Below are positions 1 through 6,465 of a stretch of 13,539 nucleotides of DNA, one piece after another (position 1 is the stretch's first letter; every line of letters begins with the position of its first letter). The DNA is taken from the NCBI GenBank assembly GCA_002426755.1, contig DINI01000030.1, forward strand, positions 5,487-19,025. Direction: 5' to 3'. The notes under the pieces are model-generated. The model was not told the DNA's origin. It saw only the letters and a list, made by a program, of their open reading frames with translations, and made no database searches. The DNA comes from Flavobacteriaceae bacterium UBA5544. GTDB taxonomy: Bacteria > Bacteroidota > Bacteroidia > Flavobacteriales > Flavobacteriaceae. The position numbers were made by a program, and so were the translations under genes.

Positions 1-314
1 CCATGTTTTGGCATCTTCCACACTACCTCGGGTAGCATTCTAAAGGCAACTACAATTTGAAGATTGGCATTTAAGGATTTTAATTCCTCAATAAATGTTT
101 CATCCTTTAAGTTGGTTGGTTGAAGTACTTTTAGGTGTTGGGATGCCGCATATCGTTTGACGTCAGATTCGTGTAATTTTTGGCCTCTACCAGCTGGTTT
201 GTCTGGTGCCGTAATGACTCCAACTACATTATAATCGTTATCCACCAATGTTTTTAATGTGGTCACCGCAAATTCTGGCGTGCCCATAAATACGATTCTC
301 AACGTGTTCTTCAT
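1..314 (-). CDS. fmt: Methionyl-tRNA formyltransferase, N-terminal part (cut by left window edge)
   Basis: Formylates the methionine on initiator tRNA using 10-formyltetrahydrofolate, in the cytoplasm, before translation starts. The visible 104 codons read from an ATG at 314 and contain the N-terminal formyltransferase signature: RIVFMGTPEFA at residues 6-16, followed by the ITAPDKPAGRGQ stretch near residues 35-46, both typical of Fmt. The catalytic Asn-His-Asp region lies beyond the window, so activity cannot be judged. The start codon overlaps the stop codon of recQ as ATGA (311-314), so translation of fmt is probably coupled to recQ. The identification is from recognised family sequence and is firm; only the missing C-terminus limits it. 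Confidence 0.95.
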   Translation of the reverse strand, partial: MKNTLRIVFMGTPEFAVTTLKTLVDNDYNVVGVITAPDKPAGRGQKLHESDVKRYAASQHLKVLQPTNLKDETFIEELKSLNANLQIVVAFRMLPEVVWKMPKH

Positions 315-2209
315 GTGTGTTTTATTTTGTATTTGTTGGTAGTGGTTAGCTCCAATATATGGTTTTCGACCATCAACTGCAAGGTTTTTAAAATCGCATT
401 TTCATCATGAGACAGCGCTTCAATGATAGCTCTGGAGTTCAACGGCTGATTTTCCAATTGCAAAATGATATCATGAGTAATGGATTTGGGATCAGAACGC
501 GTTTTTGTTTTAGAAATACAAACCGAACACATACCACAGTCGGCTTTTACGTCTTCTCCAAAATACTGTAATAATTGTTTGTTTTTGCAAACGATGGTGT
601 TGGTGATATAATCAATTACTGCATCAATTTGATCTTCCTTTGAATTGAATTGCTGTTGTACATGTTTGGAAATTCGATTGATGGTTTTGTCATCTTCACG
701 AGGCATCAGGAATGTCAATTCAGAATCGGTATTTGAAAACTGAAACTCCACAATCCCATCTTTTTTGAGTTGATGAAGTGATTTTATTACCAGATCCTCA
801 TTCATTGAAGCTTTTTCTGAAATCAGATTCAAATCAATTTTTAGTAAGTTATCAAAAATCCCTCCATAAGTCCGCATAATGGATTTGACTAGAACATCGA
901 ACTGCTTGTTGGTTTCCAAGTATCTAAAAAGATTTTGATTGCTGATCAAAAATTGAAGCTTCGCTTGATAATTAAATTGCTGCGAGAGCGAGATGATGCT
1001 ATTTCTATCAAGGATTTGAAGGGAATTGAAGGTTTTGGACGAATTGAACTCATAGGTCTTGCAGAACTCATTAAAATTAAATTGATGAACAGTCCGTTCG
1101 CCTTCTCCATAGGAAATCTGAAAATAATTGCACAGTTTTCGATACACTTGTTTTAAAAAATCAATGGAAGGCAAGACGCTTAAAAATTGATTTTTTAAAG
1201 CCTGTTCATCGGTTTTGTTCTTTAATATCACCGCAAATGCCTTTTCGCCATTTCTCCCTGCACGTCCAGCTTCCTGATAATAGCTTTCCAAACTTTCTGG
1301 TAAATTTACATGGATGATATTTTTGACATCGGGTTTATCTATTCCCATTCCAAAAGCAGTGGTCGCGACCATAATTTCTTTTTGGTTGGTCGTCCAAAGA
1401 TGTAAATGTTCCTGTTTCTCTTTGGTGCTTAATCCTCCATGAAAATGCAAACTTGAAAATCCTCTTGATTCCAAAAAAGAATGGATTTCTTGTGTGGCTC
1501 TTCGGGTTCTCACATAAATGATGGAGGAGCCTTTGTGTTTTTTGAGTATTTGTTCAATTTTATAATGCTTATCGTCGGTATCTAAAACCATGTAAGCAAT
1601 ATTGGAACGTTCAAATGAGGCTTTGAATATTTTTGGAGAAATGAAATCAAGTTCAGACAAAATATCCTCAACCACCTCGGGTTTTGCAGTTGCTGTGAGG
1701 GCAATAACATTGACCGTTGGATGTAATTCCCGTAAAATAGCGATGTTTTTGTATGCCGGACGAAAATCATTTCCCCATTGGCTGATACAATGTGCTTCAT
1801 CCACCGCAATCAAATTAACATTCATTTGCTGAATTCTTGCCTTCACTAAATCTTGCTGCAAACGTTCTGGTGAAAGATAAAGAAATTTATAATTTCCATA
1901 AATGCAGTTATCCAAAAGCGTGTCCAAATCAAAAAATGATATGCCGCTGGTGATTGCCAATGCTTTAATGCCTTTGTTGTTTAGATTGTTCACTTGGTCT
2001 TTCATCAAGGCAATCAATGGTGATACCACAATACAAATGCCTTCTTTCATCAAAGCAGGAATCTGAAAACAAATCGATTTTCCACCACCTGTCGGCAACA
2101 ATGCAAAGGTATCCTCATTTTGCAGAACGGCATTGATGATATCTTCTTGCATTGGTCGAAATGCCGTATGATTCCAATAACGCTCTAAAAAATCGATAGG
2201 CTGTGTCAT
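311..2209 (-). CDS. recQ: RecQ-family ATP-dependent 3'-5' DNA helicase, HRDC-less form
   Basis: A superfamily 2 helicase expected to unwind DNA during recombination and repair. The 632 residues show motif I TGGGKS (40-45), the DEAH box (137-140) followed by the RecQ aromatic loop CISQWGNDFRP (141-151), motif III TAT (172-174), motif V GMGIDKP (287-293) and motif VI QEAGRAGR (312-319). Four zinc-ligand cysteines are at 541, 558, 561 and 564. In E. coli RecQ the zinc module follows motif VI by about 55 residues; here the distance is about 220, because a segment around 340-525 that looks winged-helix-like lies between them. A second winged-helix-like stretch (about 590-630) ends the protein, and there is no HRDC domain. 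It ends in a 4-nt overlap with fmt and starts 1 nt after the upstream ATPase gene, so the three look co-transcribed. Confidence 0.95.
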   Translation of the reverse strand: MTQPIDFLERYWNHTAFRPMQEDIINAVLQNEDTFALLPTGGGKSICFQIPALMKEGICIVVSPLIALMKDQVNNLNNKGIKALAITSGISFFDLDTLLDNCIYGNYKFLYLSPERLQQDLVKARIQQMNVNLIAVDEAHCISQWGNDFRPAYKNIAILRELHPTVNVIALTATAKPEVVEDILSELDFISPKIFKASFERSNIAYMVLDTDDKHYKIEQILKKHKGSSIIYVRTRRATQEIHSFLESRGFSSLHFHGGLSTKEKQEHLHLWTTNQKEIMVATTAFGMGIDKPDVKNIIHVNLPESLESYYQEAGRAGRNGEKAFAVILKNKTDEQALKNQFLSVLPSIDFLKQVYRKLCNYFQISYGEGERTVHQFNFNEFCKTYEFNSSKTFNSLQILDRNSIISLSQQFNYQAKLQFLISNQNLFRYLETNKQFDVLVKSIMRTYGGIFDNLLKIDLNLISEKASMNEDLVIKSLHQLKKDGIVEFQFSNTDSELTFLMPREDDKTINRISKHVQQQFNSKEDQIDAVIDYITNTIVCKNKQLLQYFGEDVKADCGMCSVCISKTKTRSDPKSITHDIILQLENQPLNSRAIIEALSHDENAILKTLQLMVENHILELTTTNKYKIKHT

Positions 2210-2210
2210 G

Positions 2211-2750
2211 CTATAAATTTAAAGCATCCAAAACAAAATCAGTGCGTTTTTCGATGCTTTCAAAAGGTACATCAACCAGGTTATAATCAAAGTTTTTATA
2301 GGAATTTAAAAGGTGCTTATGGATGAGTTCAGCCTGTTCGAAATTTTCATAACGAACACTGTCACTCACAAATATGTCCTTCCAAGGTGCCAATACAAAA
2401 ACATGGTCGTAACGATTGTTTTGACAAGTTTCGGCAAACTCAATGGGATAGTTGGTATTGAAGTAATCCATGTATGCCAAAACGTCTGGCAAGCCTCTAT
2501 CCAAAAAAATGGTTTCGCCGTCATATTGATCGGCATCATAAAACTGTTTTAAACGGCCTTTTAAAAGCAGTTCGCTGAATAGTAAGGGTTCTGTAAGAAA
2601 TAACTGCTCTATGCCTTTCTTGCGCGCTTCTAGTGTCACTTGTCGTGAAATTTCATCAAAACAGATATGACCTCTTCTTTTGAGTTCGTTGATGATGGAA
2701 GATTTTCCAGTTCCTGGTCCACCTGTAATGACAATTTTTTTTGTGTTCAA
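2211..2750 (-). CDS. AAA_28-type P-loop ATPase/kinase-like protein
   Basis: A 179-residue P-loop protein that resembles the AAA_28 group (also found in NadR-like kinases). Walker A is GGPGTGKSS at residues 10-18, and a hydrophobic strand ending in Asp84-Arg85-Gly86 (IFLDRG) is the probable Walker B region. Such proteins look like small-molecule or nucleotide kinases, but no substrate can be read from the sequence. The start is a TTG at 2750: the frame upstream has no ATG before a stop at 2784-2786, and this start places the P-loop at the usual distance from the N-terminus. The gene ends 1 nt before recQ. It is divergent from the DUF493 gene, with a 91-nt shared upstream region. Family assignment is fairly sure; the function is unknown. 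Confidence 0.85.
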   Translation of the reverse strand: MNTKKIVITGGPGTGKSSIINELKRRGHICFDEISRQVTLEARKKGIEQLFLTEPLLFSELLLKGRLKQFYDADQYDGETIFLDRGLPDVLAYMDYFNTNYPIEFAETCQNNRYDHVFVLAPWKDIFVSDSVRYENFEQAELIHKHLLNSYKNFDYNLVDVPFESIEKRTDFVLDALNL

Positions 2751-2769
2751 TTTGGCAAGGTTTTGGCAA
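2751..2769. repeat. Direct repeat TTTGGCAA with 11-bp period, just upstream of the ATPase start
   Basis: The octamer TTTGGCAA occurs at 2751-2758 and again at 2762-2769, one helical turn apart and directly against the TTG start of the minus-strand ATPase. It could be a regulator-binding site or simply part of the leader; no known motif is recognised. Confidence 0.4.
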
Positions 2770-2815
2770 CAAAAATCGTAATTTTAATAAGAACTAAAAA
2801 ATGTAAAGTAAAATG

Positions 2816-2823
2816 TATCTTTG
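2816..2823 (+). promoter_or_regulatory. Bacteroidetes-type -7 box TATCTTTG before the DUF493 gene
   Basis: TATCTTTG matches the Bacteroidetes sigma-70 -7 consensus TAnnTTTG exactly. No good TTG/TTTG -33 box is seen at the usual spacing. The expected transcript start, about 6-8 nt downstream, leaves a leader of about 12 nt before the ATG at 2842. It also argues against the in-frame TTG at 2821 being the start, since that codon lies inside the box. Confidence 0.6.
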
Positions 2824-2841
2824 CATAACACAAAAACGAAC

Positions 2842-3135
2842 ATGAGTACAGAACAAAATCCAGAGGAATTCTATAAAAAATTAAAAGAACAGCTTTACGA
2901 TACAGCAACTTGGCCTTCAGAATATCTTTATAAATTCATAGTGCCATCTGACAAGAAAAAAATTGTGGATATAGAGTCATTGTTTGACAATCTTGGAGCT
3001 GTGATTACGACTACCGAATCAAAAAACGGCAAATACACAAGTGTTTCCGTCAATGTGCCAATGAAGAATCCAGAGGCAGTAATTGAAAAATATAAAGAAG
3101 TAGCAGAAAAGGTTGAAGGTGTGATTTCACTTTAG
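2842..3135 (+). CDS. DUF493 family protein (YbeD-like)
   Basis: A 97-residue cytoplasmic protein of the DUF493 family. Typical features are the YLYKFIVPSD stretch near residues 28-37, the S-x-x-GKYTSVSV motif near 60-69 and a C-terminal helix ending in GVISL. The E. coli member YbeD has a small ACT-like alpha/beta fold and no settled function; that is family knowledge, not seen here. The frame is open back to a TTG at 2821, but the ATG at 2842 is preferred because a -7 promoter box covers 2816-2823 and because the N-terminus MSTEQNPEEFYKKL reads like other Bacteroidetes members. It is first in a same-strand series with the DUF4290 gene and murA, though a 127-nt gap separates it from the next gene. 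Confidence 0.88.
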   Translation: MSTEQNPEEFYKKLKEQLYDTATWPSEYLYKFIVPSDKKKIVDIESLFDNLGAVITTTESKNGKYTSVSVNVPMKNPEAVIEKYKEVAEKVEGVISL

Positions 3136-3201
3136 TTTGAGCCTTGGTGTAAAAAGTCTTATTTATTTTTTTGAGCTTCAATAACTCTATTATTTTTTTT
3201 G

Positions 3202-3208
3202 TATTTTG
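3202..3208 (+). promoter_or_regulatory. Possible promoter -7 box for the DUF4290-murA pair
   Basis: TATTTTG resembles TAnnTTTG but is one base short, and there is no -33 box at the normal distance. It sits about 55 nt before the TTG start of the DUF4290 gene in an otherwise gene-free 127-nt gap, so it is a plausible but weak promoter candidate. Confidence 0.3.
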
Positions 3209-3235
3209 CACACGTACACAATAACTGCGTGTACA
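3207..3235. repeat. Inverted repeat GTACAC-N9-GTGTAC in the leader of the DUF4290 gene
   Basis: A perfect 6-bp inverted repeat (3214-3219 and 3229-3234, 9-nt spacer) overlaps an alternative 8-bp imperfect one (TGCACACG at 3207-3214 and CGTGTACA at 3228-3235, one mismatch). It lies just after a possible -7 box, a position suited to an operator or a 5'-leader hairpin. No T-run follows, so it is not an intrinsic terminator. Confidence 0.4.
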
Positions 3236-3262
3236 TAATAGTAACACTACACATATTATATT

Positions 3263-3922
3263 TTGACAATAGACGAATTAGAGTACAATACAGAGCGTGA
3301 ACATTTGATTATTCCGGAGTATGGAAGGCACATGCAAAAGATGATTCAATATGCCAAAGAACGCCCTACAAAAGAAGAACGAAACAAAGTTGCCAAAGCG
3401 ATTATTGCTGTGATGGGAAATCTGCAGCCGCATTTAAGAGACGTTCCCGATTTTCAGCATAAGCTTTGGGACCAATTGTTCATCATGGCAGATTTTGATT
3501 TGGATGTGGAATCGCCATATCCAATTCCTTCAAAAGAAGAATTATATGCACGTCCTGAATCTTTAAAATATCCACAGAACCATCCAAAATACCGTTTTTA
3601 TGGTAACAACATCAAAACAATGATTGATGTGGCCAACACTTGGGAAGAGGGCGATTTAAAGGAAGCTTTGATTTATACGATTGCCAACCACATGAAAAAA
3701 TGTTTCCTTAATTGGAATAAAGATACCGTGGAAGATGATGTAATTTTTGCTCACTTGCGGGAACTCTCTGGTGGAAAAATTAATTTAATGGAAGCAGATG
3801 AAGACCTTTCGGATGCTACAAGTTTAATGCGTACCACAAAGAAATTCTCTTCAAATAACAACGGAAGCAACAAAAAACATCACAAAAAAAACAACTCAAA
3901 CCGTCAACGCAAACGCTACTAA
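3263..3922 (+). CDS. DUF4290 domain-containing protein
   Basis: A 219-residue protein of DUF4290, a family I know from Bacteroidetes and whose function is not established. The conserved N-terminal block is LEYNTEREHLIIPEYGRHMQ (about residues 6-25), followed by a mostly helical core to about residue 190. The last 25 residues are a low-complexity Asn/Lys/His/Arg-rich basic tail, probably disordered and able to bind nucleic acid or acidic surfaces. There is no signal peptide or membrane segment. The start is a TTG at 3263: the frame upstream has only a stop (3242-3244) and no ATG, and the first internal ATG (3320) would remove the conserved block. murA begins 6 nt after its stop, so the two are very probably co-transcribed and perhaps functionally linked. 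Confidence 0.88.
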   Translation: MTIDELEYNTEREHLIIPEYGRHMQKMIQYAKERPTKEERNKVAKAIIAVMGNLQPHLRDVPDFQHKLWDQLFIMADFDLDVESPYPIPSKEELYARPESLKYPQNHPKYRFYGNNIKTMIDVANTWEEGDLKEALIYTIANHMKKCFLNWNKDTVEDDVIFAHLRELSGGKINLMEADEDLSDATSLMRTTKKFSSNNNGSNKKHHKKNNSNRQRKRY

Positions 3923-3928
3923 CCATTC

Positions 3929-5239
3929 ATGGCTACATTTATAATTGAAGGAGGTCAAAAACTAAAAGGAAGTATTCAACCTCAAGGCGCAAAAAACGAA
4001 GCATTACAAATACTCTGCGCAGTATTGCTTACGCCAGAAATTGTCACAATTCATAACATTCCAGACATTATTGACGTCAATAAGCTCATTACTTTGTTGG
4101 GTAATCTTGGTGTAAAAACTAGAAAGATTGCACATGGCTCCTACACATTTCAGGCTGATGATGTGAACATGGCTTATCTTGAATCTCCAGAATTTAAGGA
4201 AGATGGAAAAGGTTTAAGAGGCTCCATAATGATTGTTGGTCCACTATTGGCACGTTTTGGAAAAGGATATATACCAAAGCCTGGTGGCGATAAAATTGGA
4301 CGTCGTAGATTGGATACCCATTTTGAAGGTTTCATCAATCTAGGTGCAAAGTTTCGATACAATCGTGAAGACCACTTTTATGGTGTTGAAGCCAAACGAT
4401 TGAAAGGAACTTACATGCTTTTGGATGAAGCTTCGGTTACAGGAACAGCAAATATTGTAATGGCTGCTGTGCTGGCAAAAGGCACCACAACTATTTATAA
4501 CGCGGCATGCGAACCCTATCTGCAACAATTGTGTAATATGTTGAATCGTATGGGAGCGAAAATCAGTGGTGTTGGTTCCAATATGCTGATTATTGAAGGT
4601 GTTGACAAATTAGGCGGCACTGATCATACCATGTTGCCCGATATGATTGAAATTGGCAGCTGGATTGGATTGGCGGCAATGACGAAAAGTGAATTGACCA
4701 TCAAAAATGTAAGCTGGAATGACTTGGGGCAAATCCCGAATGTCTTTAGGAAATTAGGAATCACTGTTGAGAAAAAAGGGGATGACATCTATGTGCCGGC
4801 TCATAAAGACGGTTATGAAATACAAAATTTTATCGATGGGTCTATTTTGACCATCGCAGATGCGCCTTGGCCTGGATTTACCCCAGATTTATTGAGTATC
4901 ATTCTAGTGACAGCCACACAAGCAAGGGGAGAAGTTTTAGTGCACCAAAAAATGTTCGAGAGCCGCTTGTTTTTTGTTGACAAACTGATAGATATGGGCG
5001 CTAAAATAATCTTGTGCGATCCTCATAGAGCCACAGTAATCGGACATGACTTTAAATCGATTTTAAAGGCTACTACCATGACGTCTCCAGACATTAGAGC
5101 TGGTGTATCCTTATTGATTGCAGCTTTATCCGCTAAAGGCACTTCCACAATTCATAATATTGAACAAATCGATAGAGGTTATGAACGAATTGATGAGCGA
5201 TTGAGAGCCATTGGTGCGAAAATTACCAGAGTGAGCTAA
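3929..5239 (+). CDS. murA: UDP-N-acetylglucosamine 1-carboxyvinyltransferase with Asp in place of the active-site Cys
   Basis: Catalyses the first committed step of peptidoglycan synthesis, moving enolpyruvate from PEP to UDP-GlcNAc in the cytoplasm. The 436 residues cover the whole enolpyruvate transferase fold (E. coli MurA has 419). Lys22 and Asn23 of the GAKNEAL motif (20-26), Arg126 (E. coli R120), Asp320 (D305), Arg390 (R371) and Arg416 in IDRGYERI (R397) are all present. In the mobile loop, PGGDKIGRRRLD aligns with E. coli PGGCTIGARPVD, so Asp121 (codon 4289-4291) replaces the fosfomycin target Cys115. A Cys-to-Asp change at this site is known to keep activity and give fosfomycin resistance in other bacteria. 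The gene follows the DUF4290 gene by 6 nt and is followed after 34 nt by an outer-membrane protein gene. Confidence 0.97.
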   Translation: MATFIIEGGQKLKGSIQPQGAKNEALQILCAVLLTPEIVTIHNIPDIIDVNKLITLLGNLGVKTRKIAHGSYTFQADDVNMAYLESPEFKEDGKGLRGSIMIVGPLLARFGKGYIPKPGGDKIGRRRLDTHFEGFINLGAKFRYNREDHFYGVEAKRLKGTYMLLDEASVTGTANIVMAAVLAKGTTTIYNAACEPYLQQLCNMLNRMGAKISGVGSNMLIIEGVDKLGGTDHTMLPDMIEIGSWIGLAAMTKSELTIKNVSWNDLGQIPNVFRKLGITVEKKGDDIYVPAHKDGYEIQNFIDGSILTIADAPWPGFTPDLLSIILVTATQARGEVLVHQKMFESRLFFVDKLIDMGAKIILCDPHRATVIGHDFKSILKATTMTSPDIRAGVSLLIAALSAKGTSTIHNIEQIDRGYERIDERLRAIGAKITRVS

Positions 5240-5273
5240 ACAAAACTTACATATTAACTTTAAATCTTAACCT

Positions 5274-5894
5274 ATGAAACGTCCCCAAACACTTCTAGCT
5301 TTAGTTTTTATCTGTTTTTCTTCTTTAACTGCCTTGTGCCAGGACATTGGTTTTGGCGTCTTGGGTGGGCCGAACTTCTACACCACTCGCGTGGAAACAC
5401 TCGAAGGTGATATCTCTTATGATGGTTCGTCCTCAAAGACAAATTTGCAGTATCATTTTGGCGCTTTTGTCGACTTCAATTTTTCAAGTAATCTTGGTAT
5501 TGTTGGAAATGTGGTTTATCAGAATAGAGGACTGTCACTAAATCCAGATACGAAATTGAATTATTTGGACATCAATCCACTTTTAAAATACGATGTCAAC
5601 GATAGTTATGGACAAGGCTTTTATTTAAAAGGCGGATTTAGATATTCGTTTTTGCTCTCTGCCAAAACCTTTGATGGAGATATTGATGTAAAGGATGCCT
5701 TTAAGAGTTCAAATCTTGGACTCGTCGGAGGCTTCGGAGCGGACATCAGTAACTTTTTAGGTATCGAATTATTGGTCGATTATTCCCCAATGAACATTTT
5801 TGAAGATGTTGATGGAGAATCCATAACATCCAGATTGATTGGCGGCAATGTTAGGGTTGTTTTTTATATTGAAAAAGTGTTGAATAATAGATGA
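5274..5894 (+). CDS. Outer-membrane beta-barrel protein (porin-family-like)
   Basis: A 206-residue secreted protein with a clear signal peptide (Lys/Arg at 2-3, hydrophobic core about 7-21, cleavage probably near ALCQ at 20-23). The mature part is built of alternating hydrophobic strands ending in aromatic residues with Gly/Asp turns (for example LGIVGNVVYQNRGL, FYLKGGFRYSFLL, LGIELLVDYSPM), and the protein ends in strand-rich sequence. This fits the small eight-strand-type barrels annotated as outer membrane beta-barrel or porin family (PF13568-like) in Bacteroidetes. The Cys at 22 is not a good lipobox because Leu precedes it. Its role is unknown. It lies 34 nt behind murA, so it may be the last gene of that unit; a strong terminator follows at 5921-5951. 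Confidence 0.8.
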   Translation: MKRPQTLLALVFICFSSLTALCQDIGFGVLGGPNFYTTRVETLEGDISYDGSSSKTNLQYHFGAFVDFNFSSNLGIVGNVVYQNRGLSLNPDTKLNYLDINPLLKYDVNDSYGQGFYLKGGFRYSFLLSAKTFDGDIDVKDAFKSSNLGLVGGFGADISNFLGIELLVDYSPMNIFEDVDGESITSRLIGGNVRVVFYIEKVLNNR

Positions 5895-5920
5895 TTTTAA
5901 GTCCATTTCGTTATAAATTA

Positions 5921-5951
5921 AAAACCTTCGAATCAGTTCGAAGGTTTTTTT
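5921..5951. terminator. Strong bidirectional intrinsic terminator
   Basis: A perfect 12-bp stem (AAAACCTTCGAA at 5921-5932 and its complement at 5937-5948) with a TCAG loop is followed by T residues on the plus strand and by an A/T-rich stretch on the minus side. It lies between convergent genes (outer-membrane protein ending at 5894, NTF2-like protein ending at 5969) and should stop both transcripts. Confidence 0.9.
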
Positions 5952-5968
5952 GTATGGATAATGATTTT

Positions 5969-6328
5969 TTACATCGAATAAAAAAATTGTTCATTCACGA
6001 TTTTCCCATCCTTGACTTCAAAGACGCCTAGTTCTTCCATTTTTTGGCGACCTCTGTCTTTGAAGGTGACATCAAAATCCATTTTGCTCGTAAAGTGATT
6101 GTCAGCAACAATGGGATCTGAAATGTTACTACTGTGAAATTCTTGTACGTTATCCAGCCATTCCTTGCTTTTGTTCCAAACGTTTTGTTTGCCCTCAATA
6201 ACTTCGTCTGGTAATCCTGGCATTTCCCTGCTTTTTACATTATCGGCATACAAGTCGTTTATACAATCTAAATTTTTACCCTCTCGGCATAGTTGTGCCC
6301 ATTTTGTTGCTACTTCTTGCGTTTTCAT
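5969..6328 (-). CDS. NTF2-like / SnoaL-like domain protein
   Basis: A single-domain protein of 119 residues with the layout of the NTF2/SnoaL superfamily: an N-terminal helix with a WAQLCREGKN-like segment, a central DLYADNV motif (about residues 25-31), and C-terminal strands ending VFEVKDGKIVNEQFFY, where the GKI turn is typical. Members range from small enzymes (isomerases, cyclases) to ligand-binding or immunity-like proteins, and no substrate or catalytic residue can be named here. There is no signal peptide, so it is cytoplasmic. It is transcribed alone, between the bidirectional terminator at 5921-5951 and the terminator of the next upstream gene (6412-6441). The fold assignment is good; the function is open. 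Confidence 0.82.
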   Translation of the reverse strand: MKTQEVATKWAQLCREGKNLDCINDLYADNVKSREMPGLPDEVIEGKQNVWNKSKEWLDNVQEFHSSNISDPIVADNHFTSKMDFDVTFKDRGRQKMEELGVFEVKDGKIVNEQFFYSM

Positions 6329-6411
6329 TTTTTTCGGTTTTTTATGATTCCTATAAATTTAATCAAAATGAAACTGTTTTGCTCTTAAGAAAATGTTATG
6401 ATTATAATAAT

Positions 6412-6441
6412 AAAAGCCTCCAAAATGACTTGAAGGCTTTT
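6412..6441 (-). terminator. Intrinsic terminator of the FG-GAP repeat gene
   Basis: An 8-bp perfect outer stem (AAAAGCCT at 6412-6419 with AGGCTTTT at 6434-6441), extended inward by two pairs after one mismatch, lies 24 nt past the stop of the minus-strand gene ending at 6466. On the minus strand it runs into a TTTTATTATTAT tract. Confidence 0.8.
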
Positions 6442-6465
6442 ATAAACAAAGGATGTTATATGTAA

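Noticed and set aside
2821..2841. Seven-residue longer DUF493 protein from TTG 2821
   Set aside because: The TTG lies within the TATCTTTG promoter box, and the ATG at 2842 gives the usual N-terminus.
5331..5345. Lipoprotein signal (lipobox) in the outer-membrane barrel protein
   Set aside because: The residue before the Cys is Leu rather than Gly, Ala or Ser, so it fits an ordinary signal-peptidase I site better.
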